From: Hydrangea macrophylla
Taxonomy: Eukaryota > Streptophyta > Magnoliopsida > Cornales > Hydrangeaceae
Reading direction: 5' to 3'
NCBI GenBank assembly: GCA_033977485.1
Contig: CM066984.1
Location: 107,417,691 to 107,481,690, forward strand
Length of the DNA stretch: 64,000 bases
Under the pieces are notes generated by a model that searched no databases, was not told the origin of the DNA, and worked only from the letters and a program-made list of their open reading frames with translations. Position 1 is the stretch's first letter; each line of letters begins with the position of its first letter. Below are positions 34,063-46,211 of the stretch, in pieces. A program made the position numbers and the translations under genes.

Positions 34063-37000
34063 ATGTCTTCGTCGAAGAAGATCACGTTGAAGAGCTCCGA
34101 TGGAGAGTCGTTTGAAGTGGACGAGTCCGTAGCAGTTGAATCGCAGATGCTCAAGCACATGATCGAGGACGATTGCGCCGACAGCGTCATACCTCTGCCG
34201 AACGTTACCAGCAAGATCTTGGCCAAAGTGATCGAGTACTGCAAGAAGCACGTTGATATTCCCAAGTCCGAGGATCGTGCGGTCGAGGATGAGATCAAGG
34301 CTTGGGACGCTGACTTCGTCAAAGTCGATCAGCCCACTCTCTTCGATCTCATTCTGGTGACCACCTTCCTTCTCTCTCTCTCTCGCTCGCTCTCTGTTTT
34401 TATCTGTTCTTGATCTGCTCTCATAATATACTCCCTCCGTCCCATTTTATGTGTCCATCCTAGGAATCCAACTCGTTAAAGGGGACAACAAGAATCTTTA
34501 CGCCTATTTTTCACAATTGTCCATAATCATTGCACTTTTTTTTTTGTTTTATTTTGGTGTTGATCGGAAGGAAAAGTAGTTTGGAAAATTAAGTAAAATT
34601 TATGTACTAATTTAGGAAAATAGACAACAATTTTGGGATATCTAAAAAAAGGGAAGATGGACCCATAAAATGGGACGGAGGAGTATATGATTGTTTTCTT
34701 GTGATTTTCTTATGTTCGTTTAGGGTTTTGACTTGTTCACCTGTTGCCTGATTTTGAGTGTTCTCTTTGGTGTTTGCTCACTTTTTTTGTTTTTGTTTTT
34801 GTTTTTGGGTTTCGGATTATGTGTGCTATTGTTGTAAAAGTAGCTTTTTTGTGCATAATAGGTTATGGTTTCTTTCATGCGCTTCTGTTAGACGGTGTTT
34901 TATGATGTAGATATAACCATTTGGGTATTATGAATTTGTCCTTTGCATCTGTAATTACTAATTAGTGAACTACTAGTGCATTGTAATTGATGCCTTGTTG
35001 TAGAAGACTTTTTGAGTCGTTCTGCTACTGTTAGAGTTAGTGTTCCTGGAAGAGCATCGACGATAGTGTAGTTGAACTTAGGGTAAGTTTACCCCAGTTT
35101 ATGGTACAAAAATTGGGAACCCCACAATGTTGTAGGGGGGGTCAAACGGTCGGCATAACCGTTTGGTGGTCAAACGGTTTTCACTTAGCCGTTTGGCCAC
35201 ATAGGCCAAGTCCCAACAGTTGGGGCAAGAAAGCACGGACTCCTCTAAAAGGTCGAAGAGTCCACTGGCGTGGATTCTTCTCGGATCCGGCAGGGTATTT
35301 TTTATTTTATTTTTGAAAAAAGGGGACTCTTAAACGTAATTTTAAAAGCTTGGAGTGAATTTGAGAATGTTGGGAGTTGGTTTACACTTCAAAAGGCTAC
35401 TATTGCCCATTTGTGCTTGTTATTTAAGTCAGATTACATTACAAATCAAGACAAAGTACACGTTATAAATTATATAGAAGTATATTTTAAAAATAATTTC
35501 TAAAAGTACCCCCGCACAATTGATGAATCCCCGCACGCGTGTCTCTGTATCTTATCCCCGCACCCCCACCAGTGCTTCCTAGGGCTCGAGTGAAACAGTT
35601 GAGACCAAACGGCTAAGTGTCAACTGTTTCACTCTCAAATGTTGACTCTCGACCGTTCCCCCCATATGGTTGACCTTTGTCCGTTTCATTGTACCACAAC
35701 TTAAGCTTAGCTATGTGATAAACTTAAGTTCCACTATCACAAACAAACAAGCCAAAAGGCAAACCATAAGCCAATCATATCCAAGTTAGAGTCCGCTTGG
35801 GAAAGTCTAAGAGTGGATTAGGTTTAGTCCAAATCTCAATTTTGTATTCTTATGAGAACTAAGGTAATATCAGTTTGGTAAAGAATCAATTTCAAGAGAG
35901 TTATTAGATTGGATATAGACTATATACAAGAAAGTGACAGTCACCAAACACCTGAATTTGTAGAACCAACTCACGTATGAACTCCAAAACTGGTTCTTTG
36001 CTCTTCCTAACAGCCTCTTAGATTGGACATAGACTCCTATGCCAAAATGACACTCACCAAACACTTGAATTTGTAGAATTGGTTCACTTATAAGCCACAT
36101 AATCGACTCTTTGTTCTTCCAAACAACCTCTACTTTGACACTTATCAAACACTTGAATTTGTAGAACCAGTTTATTTATGAACCAAATAACTAGTTCTTT
36201 GCTGAATACAGTTTTCAGTGTTTTGAAAACCGGATCGGTCATTGAACCGGAAAAATGACCGAGTCACGGGTCATTGGTTCAACCGTTGGGTCAACCGGAA
36301 TTGAACTGTAATGTCATAATTATATAATAAATATTAGTAGTAATATAAATTATATAAAAATATAAAAAAATAAATTTTAAAAATAAAAAAATTTCGGGTT
36401 TCCGTTGTCCTATGGTTCAAAGTTCACACCATTGCAAGCCTCAAAGTTAAATATGCACAGGCCCTAAGTTGTGGTTTGGCCAGCGCCATTGTGGATGCTC
36501 CAAGTAAAAGACACTGTTTACCGAAAGTTGGGTTACTAGATGTGTCAATAGGGGTTTTGTATTGTATTAATTTTGTTGGTTTCTCAGTGAGATGGGTAGT
36601 AATTTGGCTGTTTTTTTTTGTATATTATTTATCATTAAATAAAACGTTCAGTATGTTAAGCATTAATTAAGGGTAATGCATGGAATCGTATTGCGACTTG
36701 AATAATGCATCTTATGATTTGCCACATAATCTACAGTTGGCTTTACTGCCATTTAATTACTGATTTTCTTCTCTTTGCTTCATAGATTGAGCTTCTCAGC
36801 CCATTTGAATCAGATTTACATATGTGCAGATCTGAGCATATCTATCTTCGTGCTTACCGCCGTGTCAACTTATTGTTTATTTCAACTCCATTATCAGAAT
36901 GTTGCACCATCTAGTTCCTGAACTAAGTTGAACATATAGAGTTTCAACTGTGTCCTGAATCCCTTTTGTAACTCGCTAAACCATATGTTGTGCATCATGG

Positions 37001-38273
37001 CCTCTAAGACTTGATATATTTCCTTCAAATGGGATCTGCTCAATAAGGGTAATGTGACTGCTAACTTGGTTTATAATTAAATAGGAATAATGACTTTTAA
37101 AGTCTAATTACAGGGTAACACTCAGTTTTTCTCTCTTTTTATCCATTCAAAGTGTATGGGAAACACTTATGTATGTGTTCCTGTACTTGAGACTGATCTG
37201 GATAGTGAAGTTGGTTATATGAGGAGAATACTCAGTTGATTTTTACTGGTTTTGTTCCAATGAGTAATTTCTCGAAGTCACCCCCGATAAAAAGTGGTGT
37301 TGTATTGAATTTGTAATAATGAAGTTGGTTTTCCGTCTGTATCTTGTTTCTCTGATATAGTAGAAAAGGCCTTCTTTTAGTTAGTACATGCATTATTTCC
37401 CTTCCTCTTTGATCTGTTTCTCTCTTATGATTTTCAATTTCAAAATTTCATCTTATATTTGATTTCTTTCCAATTAGCTAAAACTTGACTGTCTGTTCTA
37501 GCATCACCTGTAGCCTCCAGCTAGCAACCTTTGTGCACGGTGGATAGTAGATGCATTTGATAGCTTTGATTTGTTTGTGTTGCACTCTTTTGGTCTAATA
37601 CTTAGGCTTAGTTTGGAGTGCTTCTCCTTTTTTAAAGCTCAATTTCATGTTAATTCATTTGATAACTAGTTTATGATCTTTGCAAAAATTGAACTTAGGG
37701 CTTTTTTGGAGAGAATAGAGCTTTTAAAAGCTCAAGGTTGCTTTTTGGTTTCATGATGTCTTTTTGAAGAGTAGTGTGTCATTTGTATAAAATTATTAAA
37801 GAATTTGGTAATAAATTTCATAAGCTCCTTTTAAAAAGCCACATGGGGGCCAAACTAAGCCTTAGCCTTCCTTGTATGGTACCTGACAGAGTTATGAGGT
37901 TTATTTCAATTGCAGTTATTTGCATAGATCAGAGTTAATGTACCATCGCCGTTTAAAACCACACCATTGGCCATGTTAGGCTAACGGAGGTTATTCTAGA
38001 CTTTTGTTTCATCTTGCATGAGCAGGCATCATCTGTTTTAACAATTTGAAACTTGTATAAAATTATCTTATATTTTGAATTTCTTTTTGTCTAATTCAGG
38101 CTGCAAATTACCTTAACATCAAGAGCCTACTAGATCTGACATGCCAGACTGTTGCTGACATGATAAAAGGAAAGACTCCAGAGGAGATCCGTAAGACATT
38201 CAACATCAAGAACGACTTCACCCCTGAAGAAGAGGAAGAGGTTCGTAGGGAGAACCAATGGGCATTTGAGTGA
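34063..38273 (+). CDS. SKP1: SKP1-like adaptor of SCF ubiquitin ligases
   Basis: Two exons, 34063-34356 and 38100-38273, separated by a 3743-bp phase-0 GT-AG intron, giving 155 residues (Arabidopsis ASK1 has 160). SKP1 links CUL1 to F-box proteins in nuclear and cytoplasmic SCF E3 complexes. Exon 1 encodes the BTB/POZ-like Skp1 fold: [39 protein letters not shown], an acidic loop and [20 protein letters not shown]. Exon 2 encodes the F-box-binding helices: [40 protein letters not shown] and the invariant end RRENQWAFE. The acidic loop is a few residues shorter than in ASK1, which accounts for the length difference. All family hallmarks are intact, so it is probably functional. A large SKP1 family exists in plants, so which paralogue this is cannot be told. 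Confidence 0.96.
34431..34683. mobile_element. Stowaway-type MITE in the SKP1 intron
   Basis: 253 bp. Left end CTCCCTCCGTCCCATTTTAT, right end ATAAAATGGGACGGAGGAG, with the 2-bp TA duplication at 34429-34430 and 34684-34685. CTCCCTCCGTCCC is the classical Stowaway (Tc1/mariner) terminus. Confidence 0.92.
35052..35745. mobile_element. Fold-back element in the SKP1 intron
   Basis: The left end (GATAGTGTAGTTGAACTTAG ... TTTATGGTACA) and the complement of the right end (GATAGTGGAACTTAAGTTTA ... TTGTGGTACA) are inverted relatives. The interior repeats CAAACGG / CCGTTTG many times (35140-35200 and 35600-35690). Superfamily and target duplication not resolved. Confidence 0.6.
35940..36200 (+). repeat. 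Degenerate tandem repeat in the SKP1 intron
   Basis: Three copies of a segment with ATCAAACACTTGAATTTGTAG-like sequence at about 35945, 36055 and 36145, each followed by a TTCTTTG block. Confidence 0.6.
36216..36430. mobile_element. hAT-like fragment in the SKP1 intron
   Basis: CAGTGTTTTGAAAACCGGAT followed by clustered GGTTCAACCG/ACCGG words and an AT-rich core. It matches the style of a common plant hAT-derived repeat with CAGTGTTTTAAA ends. The opposite end is not seen. Confidence 0.4.
37605..37861. mobile_element. PIF/Harbinger (Tourist-like) MITE in the SKP1 intron
   Basis: 257 bp. Left end GGCTTAGTTTGGAGTGC, complement of right end GGCTTAGTTTGGCCCCC, with exact TTA duplications at 37602-37604 and 37862-37864. 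It lies about 240 bp upstream of the exon 2 acceptor. Confidence 0.88.
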
Positions 38274-38696
38274 TAAGGTTGGATATGTTTAAAACACACA
38301 GGAATACCTAATTGTGTGTAGTATACTAGTACGAGGGTTTGTGTATCCAGCAAGTTCAAGTACCCATGTCTTTCTGTTTTTCTCATTCTATGTACTCTGC
38401 ACCGTAGGAACTTGATGAAATGTAAATAACATCTGGATTGTTGTTGGCTCATTGGTGGTGATTGGAGTTGCATGCTATCTGCCCATCTTACTCTGTGTTT
38501 TTGGTTCTCTGAATTGTTATGGAGTGCCGCTAAGTACAGCCATCCATTTTGTTTTTCATGGCCACATTATGTGGGAGTACATGCATTTTTTCGTGTTGTA
38601 GTACGTGTAGAGAGAAATTTTGGTGGGTGTATTTAACTTCAACCTTATTATGGGATGTCTGAATGTGCACGTGGACTCAGGCGTGGACTCGGCTTT
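38274..38696 (+). other. Probable SKP1 3' untranslated region and downstream DNA
   Basis: No further coding. Transcript end not determinable; TGTAAATAACATC near 38421 is a possible processing region. Confidence 0.35.
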
Positions 38697-38846
38697 AGAG
38701 TGAACATGGTAGACTGATCATATTCAGTTTACAATTTTTTTTGCCCGAAAAAAACCGCGGGCTGTCCCACTCACCCGTGCGCACTTCACTGACCTGTGAG
38801 TTTTTTCAGGCAAAAAAAAAAGTTTACTGAGTATGTTCACTCTACC
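38697..38846. mobile_element. Small fold-back MITE
   Basis: About 150 bp. The left arm (GAGTGAACATGGTAGACTGA ... TTTTTTGCCCGAAAAAA) pairs with the right arm (TTTTTTCAGGCAAAAAAA ... TACTGAGTATGTTCACTC). Short loop; target duplication not identified. Confidence 0.6.
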
Positions 38847-39223
38847 CTGACCGGACATGTATATATGTGTACCCTCGTGTCTATAATCAGTCTCTGCCAT
38901 GCATGTGTGCATTTTGCGTCTTCGGTAAGCTTTTTTCTGGAGGTTTGTTTTTTTTTTTTTTTGTAAGCTTTTTTCTGTTTGAATGGCTTGCTTTTGACTT
39001 TGAAGTTTCAACTGGTCTCAACATCAATGGTTTGGTAGACTGGTAGTGGCGGGTGAGAGAATATTCCGTCGTCTGTAAACATGTACCAATATTAAAATAA
39101 CGAACACCATGCCTGATATTATTTATGAATTATTAAGTTTATTTGAAATTTTAAAGGACAAGTCAACTATTTTTCTCTAAATGAAAAGGAAATTAAGTTA
39201 AAATCAGAAAATTTAAAAATATA

Positions 39224-39515
39224 CTCCCTCCGTCCCATAATAAGTGTCCACTTCTATTTTGCACATTGTTTAAGAAAGTTGTATTATTTTAGTTTTTTTA
39301 GTACATTAAATGGTCACTTTCCAATTTTGCCCCTAGATGTGATGGTTGTTTGACTTTTTGTTTGTTTTGAGGCCACAAATAAATGTTACTTTGTCTTTAT
39401 TATAAGGGTAGTTTTGGAAAGTAAGTAAAACCTAGATGCCAATTTAGGAAAGTGGACACTTATTGTGGGACATCCAAAAAAGAAAATGTGGACACTTATT
39501 ATGGGACGGAGGGAG
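39224..39515. mobile_element. Stowaway-type MITE
   Basis: 292 bp. Ends CTCCCTCCGTCCCATAATAA and TTATTATGGGACGGAGGGAG, with TA duplications at 39222-39223 and 39516-39517. It lies in the left arm of the Mutator-like element. Confidence 0.93.
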
Positions 39516-39754
39516 TATCAACTTTTAATTTTTTTAAAAATAAAAAATAAAAAAAATTACATTTAACCTCATCTTCTTCCTCACCACCACCTTCACCAGC
39601 CACCACCACCATGGCTAGCCACACCACCACACCATGACCACTACCACTACCAGTCACCACCACACAATAACCACCACCACCACCACGGCCACCCCCGCCA
39701 CAACCCCTCTCGCCATATATATACATACATGAGTATATATATCAAATATATCGT

Positions 39755-40032
39755 CACCACCACCCTAACCTCTCTCTATCTCTTCTCTCTCTTCTCGTCA
39801 CCACCACCATGGGCCTCCTCCCTCATCCACCAAAAAAAAAAAGTTGCAGGTTGAAGCAACTGTCCAAACAACAGGAGTAACTCACGAAACTTATTAAGAG
39901 CAACTCACCAACACTAAGGAGCAACTCACCAAACGGAAAGAGTAACCTTGCTCCTTACGTTTGGTGAGTTGCTCCTGATATATTTTGTGAGTTGCTATTT
40001 CTGTTTGGATAATTCCAAAAATCTACACTTTG

Positions 40033-40063
<31 letters not shown>

Positions 40064-40345
40064 CCAACCTCACTATCTCTTCTCTATTTTTGATCTCTTC
40101 TCTGTCTCTTCTCATTGCCACGACTACCATGGGCCACCTCACTCATCCATTATCGCTACTACAAAAGAAAAAAAAAAGGTGTAGGTTTTTGAAAGAATTG
40201 TCCAAACAGAAGGAGCAACTCACCAAACTTATCGAGAGCAACTCACCAAATGTAAGTAGCAAACGTTTTATGAGTTGCTCCCAATAAGTTTGGTGAGTTG
40301 CTCTTGCCGTTTTGACAGTTGTTCCAACCTACAACTTTGTTTTAA
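39755..40345. repeat. Duplicated hairpin module with GCAACTCACCAAA motifs
   Basis: Two modules, about 39755-40025 and 40040-40345. Each has a (CCA)n stretch, a CATGGGCC..CTC.CTCATCCA segment and an A run. Each ends in an inverted repeat whose arms carry GAGCAACTCACCAAAC and GTTTGGTGAGTTGCTC-like words, ending at CTGTCCAAAC / GTTTGGAC-like ends. The hairpin loops are at about 39945 and 40262. Confidence 0.7.
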
Positions 40346-41088
40346 AGACGCGGCGTCCTCGTGCGTTGGACCAGTTCTACCCCTAGTTGGTCGATTGTGA
40401 GATCTCGTCCCACATCGGATAAATATAAAAAGTTAGTCTGGTATATGTAGAACTAAGGAGGCTATTACTAACAACTTGGGTTTAAGCATTTTAAAGGCTA
40501 ATGTGACTTCCCCGTCAAGTTGTTGGGCTAGTGGATCACTTGGGGCGTCACACATATATATACTCATATATATATATATATATATATGTCACACCCGTAC
40601 ATGTTTTTAATATGACAATGTGGTGACATATGAATTATTAATGTTTATTAATAAGTGAGATAAGTGGTTGACTGTGGTCAACGGAATGTGTCGAGTAAGG
40701 ACACGGTGATTCGCTAATCATTGAGATATTCGTGTGATTAAATGACATTTATGTGGATTAAATGTTATTTAACTTTACCTGATTTCCATGAATAGTAAAT
40801 TATACCTGTGTAGTATAATTTATGGTAGTTTTGTTGTCGCTGTAGAGCATTTGGAGAACTGTGGTGAGAACATGAGTGTTATGTTATATAAAAGGTAGGT
40901 TGTGTAGAGATTTTACAGAATTTAGTTTCGGACGTAATTTTGGATTCAAACGGAACTTAGTCGAAAACTTTTACAAATTTTAGTTTTTACTCGTAAAGTA
41001 ATAAAATGGACGTGTGCGACATTTTAGGGAATAATTAGGAGTTTTGAGAACTCGTGGGGAGGTAAACATAAATCCCAAGAGTCGTGCC

Positions 41089-41096
41089 TATATATA
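41089..41096 (+). promoter_or_regulatory. TATA box of Gypsy A solo LTR
   Basis: TATATATA at the position conserved in all family A and B LTRs, 160 bp before the GGTAAGAG donor-like site. Confidence 0.6.
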
Positions 41097-42397
41097 GAAA
41101 CTCATGAATTGATTTCATTAGTTCAAAACCTAAATTGGAAATCAAGAAAGGGGAGATTTAGAGATTTGGTTGCTACAAGCTTTCCGACACAAATCGACGA
41201 CATTCCGATCGTCAGTTTTTCTCCAAATTCTAGATTTGAACTCTTTGAGGTAAGAGCTTCGTTGATACTAGTTAGGACTCGTTTGGTTAAGTTTTTATGA
41301 AAGTCCTAATGTTGGAATTTTGGAGAATACATGCCTAAACTTGTAGGAATCCCTTGTAATCGGAGATCTGACGTTTAATTGGTCTCCTAATTCATCCTTC
41401 AAAGTTATAGAGAAATCGCACGAGGTATGAATTCTAAGCCTATGAATTATAGGAAATTTCATGTTCTAATTATCGGACATAATATTTTGAATCCAGGCAA
41501 ATTTCATGTATTAAGTAGGCCCGTTAATTATGCACGTGAAAATGCCATAAAAGCACGTATATTTGATTATATGAACATGTTATGTGTCTATGTGGGTCAA
41601 AAGAGAGTTTGATACAAGTTCATGCCGGGGTACGCCTCACGATACTTGAGAGTTATAGTAGCGACGGCTACTTGCTTGGTTTGGGAACCGGCCCTGCCAG
41701 AGCATTTGGGTGCAATGGTTGATAGACTCTGGACTTGCCATTGGCATCGCGGTTGATAGACTTTGGGCTTGCTGATATACCGGATGAATGCGTGTCTTTC
41801 TCCCTAGAGACTATTTGATGTGATTTAGATGTTTAATGCATGAATTGTCATATAAACATATGTTTAGAATTGTGCACTCAGTATATAGTTGAGCAGTGGA
41901 GATTTACTCCATTGCAGGTGAAAGAAAGAAATGAAAGAAGAAGCGTGAAGAGTGAGACCACGGGAGCGACGGGGATCCTTATTTTGTATATGTTTTTGTT
42001 TTAAATTCCAAATGATGTAAAATGTAATTTTGAGAAGTTGGAACTGTTAACTTCAATTTGGGAGATTTGGAATGGCTTAGAAACTTGTAATAGGTCATAA
42101 AACTCTTTTAGTTATGTTTTAAGGAATCCGAACTTATGGATTCGTGTTTTGAATGCCCTGTCAAATTCGACGTTTTGGAGGATTGTAATAATACCTCTGT
42201 GTTTTAGATCCAAACAAGCCTTAGCTTGTCCCGTCATCGTTTCTTTTCGTAGATTAGTATGTCTTAATGATGTTCTTGAATATCTTATTATCACTCTTGA
42301 AGTTGGTTGGGCGTATTCATGCTGTGAGGAATGAAAGGAGTGATGGTTGTTTGTCTTTAGACAAAATTCTGCTGCTAAGGAGGAATTCTGCTAAAGG

Positions 42398-42442
42398 GAC
42401 ATTCGACCGGTCGAAGGGGATCGTTCGACCGGTCGAAATGAC
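42398..42442 (+). repeat. TTCGACCGGTCGAA palindrome pair
   Basis: Two perfect 14-bp palindromes 21 bp apart, near the 3' end of the LTR. The matching site in the 5' LTR at about 45675 has diverged copies (TTCGATCGGTCGAA, TTCGACTGGTCGAA). Confidence 0.85.
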
Positions 42443-43332
42443 CTCTGCCAAGATTTTTTTTTTATATCTTCAAAAAATTTTTAAAAGGTTTTGATTGGTT
42501 CTTAGGGTACCGTTGGGACCCCTTTTAACATATCTTCATCCGATTCGAAATATAATTATGTTTTCAATTTTATATGAATTTTACAACTCGGAGGGTAATG
42601 TTTTCTAAAGTTTTAATACTCAAGGTTGTTTTAAAGTTATATTTCCGCTACGTATAGTTATTTAATGAATTTGATGAGCCTTAGTGGCGTGCCATGTGTC
42701 CTATTTTCACACGTAGTGGGATGAGTCGTAACAATATATATATATAGAGAGAGATAGAGAGAGAGAGGTTGTGGTGGTGGTGGTGTGGTAGTGGCTGGTA
42801 GTGGTGGTATGGTGGCCAGCCATGGTGGTGGCAGTTGGTGGAGGTAGTGGTGGGGAAGAAGATAGGGGAGGTAAATCTATTTTTTTTTTATTTTTTATTT
42901 AAAAAAAAAAATCAAAAAGTTGATGTGTTTTTAATTTTTTTTAGCTTTTACTTGATTTTCTTTTCATTTTGAAAAAGTAATTGATTGTCCTTTAAAATGC
43001 CAAACAAAAGTTGACTGATTTTTAATAATCCCTATTATTTACATACCAATAAAATCCAATATTTTGTCAGGAACATAATGCATGAGCTTTTTTTTCACAT
43101 CCCTTAAAATTGTATTGGTATGTAAACAATATCCATGCATTAGTGAACTGGGATTTTATTGGTATATGATACGACAGTGCATTAGTTTTAAATGAACACC
43201 ACATAGCATATGCCAGTTACACAAAATGCATCTGGCAGTTCAATGCACTGAGGATAAAAAAGGTAGTGGTAAAACAATGTTTTATTTGATTCAGTAGTAC
43301 TAACTATTTAAAAAGTAACAAACAACTCCAAG

Positions 43333-43867
43333 TAGGAGTGTGTTTCGGATGGAACGGATTGAAAATGACTGTTTTGGAAAAAAATTCAAAATTTTCGGAA
43401 TATAAATACCATTTATATGTGAAATTTTTCGGAATGTAAATAGCATTTACATTGCCAATTCCGAAATCTCAAAATTTTCATGTTATGTTCTGATTTCGAA
43501 TTTTAGGAAATATTCCAATTTCTAGGAAATTTTTGGAATTGGAAATTTTCGGATTTTTTTTTATCTTTCAAAAATACATATACATATTTTTGGAAATTTC
43601 CAATTTGATATCGAAAATTTGTAGTCAAGCCACAATTTTGATATAGAATATATGTGTATTTTTATATATACCACTTCAAAAGTCATAATTTTCGGAAAAA
43701 TTTAGAAATTTTGGATCAAAGAGTGTTTGGAAATTTTTTTCGCAATTTTCGGAACTTCCAGCATCATTCCGATTCCAATACGAAATTCTTCGAAATTTTC
43801 AGATTTCAGAATTACTTTTATGTTACCAAAATCAGATTTTTTCGTAAAGGAATCGAAATTTTCGTTC
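43333..43867. mobile_element. hAT-like element cut by the Gypsy A insertion
   Basis: Starts TAGGAGTGTGTTTCGGATGG, with the AATTTTCGGAAT-rich body of the elements at 10606 and 13229. It stops at 43867 (GAAATTTTCGTTC), where the Gypsy A LTR begins. The remaining right end should lie beyond the Gypsy stack, outside the window. Confidence 0.65.
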
Positions 43868-46008
43868 TGTCACACCCGTTCAAGAAATTTCATGTTTTTA
43901 ATATGACAATGTGGTAACATGTGAATTATTAATGTTTATTAATAAGTGAGATAAGTGGTTGACTGTGGTCAACGGAAAGTGTCGAGTAAGGACACGTTGA
44001 TTCGGTAATCATTGAGATATTCGTGTGATTAAATGACATTTATGTGGATTAAACGTTATTTAACTTTATCTGATTTCCATGAATAGTAAATTATACCTGT
44101 GTAGTATAATTTATGGTAGTTTTGTTGTCGCTGTAGAGCATTTGGAGAACTGTGGAGAGAACGTGAGTGTTATTTATATAAAAGGTAGGTTGTGTAGAGA
44201 TTTCATAGAATTTTGCTTCAGACGTAGTTTTGGATCCAAACGGAACTTAGTCGAAAACTTTTAAAAATTTTAGTTTTCATAAAATGGACGTGTGCGACGT
44301 TTCAGGGAATAATTAGGAGTTTTGAGAACTCATGGGGAGGTAAACATAAATCCCGAGAGTCGTGTCTATATATAGAAACTCATGAATTGATTTCATTAGT
44401 TCAAAACCTAAATTGGAAAGCTAGAGAGAGGAGATTTGGGGATTTGGTTGCTACGAGCTTTCCGACACAAATCGATGACCTTCCGATCGTAAGTTTTTCT
44501 CCAAATTCTAGATTTGAACTCCTTGAGGTAAGAGTTTCGTTTGATACTAGTTAGGACTCATTTGGTTAAGTTTTTATAAAAGTCCTAATGTTGGAATTTT
44601 GGGAAAAACATGCCTAAACTTGTAGGAATCCCTTGTAATCGGAGATCCGACGTTTAATTAGTCTCCTAATTCATCCTTCAAAGTTATAGGAAAATCGCAC
44701 GAGGTATGAATTCTAAGCCTATGAATTATAGGAAATTTCATGTTTTAATTATCGGACTTAGTATATTGGATCCGGGCGAATTTCATGTATTAAGTAGACC
44801 CGTTAATTATGCACATGAAAATGCCATGAAAGCACGTATATTTGATTATATGAACATGTTATGTGTCTATATGGGTCAAAAGGGAGTTTAATACAAGTTC
44901 ATGCCGGAGTACGCCTCTCGATGTTTGAGAGTTATAGTAGCGACGACTACTTGCTTGGTTTGGGAACCGGCCTTGCCAGAGCAGTTGGGTGCAATGGTTG
45001 ATAGACTCTGGGCTTGCCATTGGCATCGCGGTTGATAGACTTTGGACTTACCGATATACCGGATGAATGTGTGTCTTTCTTCCTAGAGACTATTTGATGT
45101 GATTTAAATGTTTAATGCATGAATTGTTATATAAGCATATATTTAGAATTGTGCACTCAACATATAGTTGAGCAGTGAAAATTTACTCCATTGTAGGTGA
45201 AAGAAAGAAAGGAAAGAAGAAGCGTGAGGAGTGAGACCACGGGAGCGACGGGGATCCTTCTTTTGTATATGTTTTTGTTTTAAATTCCAAATGATGTAAA
45301 ATGAATTTTGAGAAGTTGGAACTGTTAACTTCAACTTGGGAGATTTGGAATGACTTAGAAGGTTGTAATAGGTCATAAAACTCTTTTGGTTACGTTGCAA
45401 GGAATCCGAACTTATGGATTCGTGTTTTGAATGCTTACCTTGTCAAATTCGACGTTTTGGAGGATTGTAATAGTACCTCTGTGTTTTAGATCCAAACAAG
45501 CCTTAGCTTGTCCCGTCATCATTTCTTTTCATAGATTAGTATGTCTTAATGATATTCTTGAATGTCTTATTATCACTTGTGAAGTTGGTTGGCGTAGTGG
45601 GAGGAATGAAAGGAGTGATGGTTGTTTGTCTTTAAACAAATTCTGCTGCTAAGGAGGAATTCTGCTGAAGGGACATTCGATCGGTCGAAGGGGGTCGTTC
45701 GACTGGTCGAAATGACCCTTGCTAGGATTCTTTTTTCTATACCTCCCAGAATTATTTTAAATGTTTTGACCGGTTCTTAGGGTACCTTTGGGACCCCTTT
45801 AATCATATCTTCATCCGATTTGAAACATAATTATGTTCTCAATTTTATATGGTTTTTACAACTCGGAGGGTAATGTTTCCTAAAGTTTTAATACTCAAGG
45901 TTGTTTTAAAGTTATTTTTTCGATGCGTATAGTTATTTAATGAATTGGATGAGCTTTGGTGGCGTGCCACGTGTCCTATTTCCACTCGTAGTGGGATGGG
46001 TCGTGACA
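43868..46008 (+). repeat. 5' LTR of Gypsy A
   Basis: 2141 bp, TGTCACACCCGTTCAAG ... GGATGGGTCGTGACA. TATATATA at 44367-44374; GT...AG interval 44528-45196. Same family as the solo LTR at 40587. Confidence 0.9.
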
Positions 46009-46013
46009 TTTAT

Positions 46014-46025
46014 TGGTATCAGAGC
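46014..46025 (+). promoter_or_regulatory. Primer-binding site of Gypsy A (initiator tRNA-Met)
   Basis: TGGTATCAGAGC lies 6 bp after the LTR end, a perfect match to the usual tRNA-iMet primer complement. Confidence 0.93.
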
Positions 46026-46211
46026 TAGAGGTAACAAAACTTTGGGAACGTTCGACGACGAGTGAGTGTTGAGTGATTTTGTCACATGTTCTAGATTGCA
46101 TCCATACATTGTAGAGATGTTTGATGCATATGTATGTTGTTGTACATACATATTATAAATATTGTTGTGCATGCATAGTGTTTATGCATTGAGATTGACA
46201 GGATTGTAATC

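Larger units (their letters stand above)
40587..42733 (+). mobile_element. Gypsy family A solo LTR
   Basis: A 2147-bp LTR, TGTCACACCCGTACATG ... GATGAGTCGTAACA, flanked by ATATA at 40582-40586 and 42734-42738 (low-complexity target, so weaker proof). It is highly similar over its whole length to the 5' LTR at 43868-46008. It has a TATA box (41089-41096), a GT...AG interval (41250-41917) and two copies of the perfect palindrome TTCGACCGGTCGAA near 42400-42440. No internal region. Confidence 0.88.
39126..43032. mobile_element. Mutator-like element with long divergent inverted repeats, containing nested insertions
   Basis: The 9-bp direct repeats TATTATTTA at 39117-39125 and 43033-43041 flank ends that read TGAATTATTAAG and, in complement, GGGATTATTAAA. 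Behind them the left arm (39126-39223, 39516-39720) and the complement of the right arm (42750-43032) run parallel for several hundred bases. Shared words include TTTTAAAGGACAA, AATGAAAAGGAAA / AATGAAAAGAAAA, ATCTTCTTCC and CCATGGCT. A Stowaway element (39224-39515) and a Gypsy solo LTR (40587-42733) inserted later; without them the element is about 1.46 kb. No transposase seen. Confidence 0.7.

Noticed and set aside
36476..36670. 64-codon frame in the SKP1 intron
   Set aside because: No recognisable domain; lies wholly within a spliced intron of a well-supported gene.
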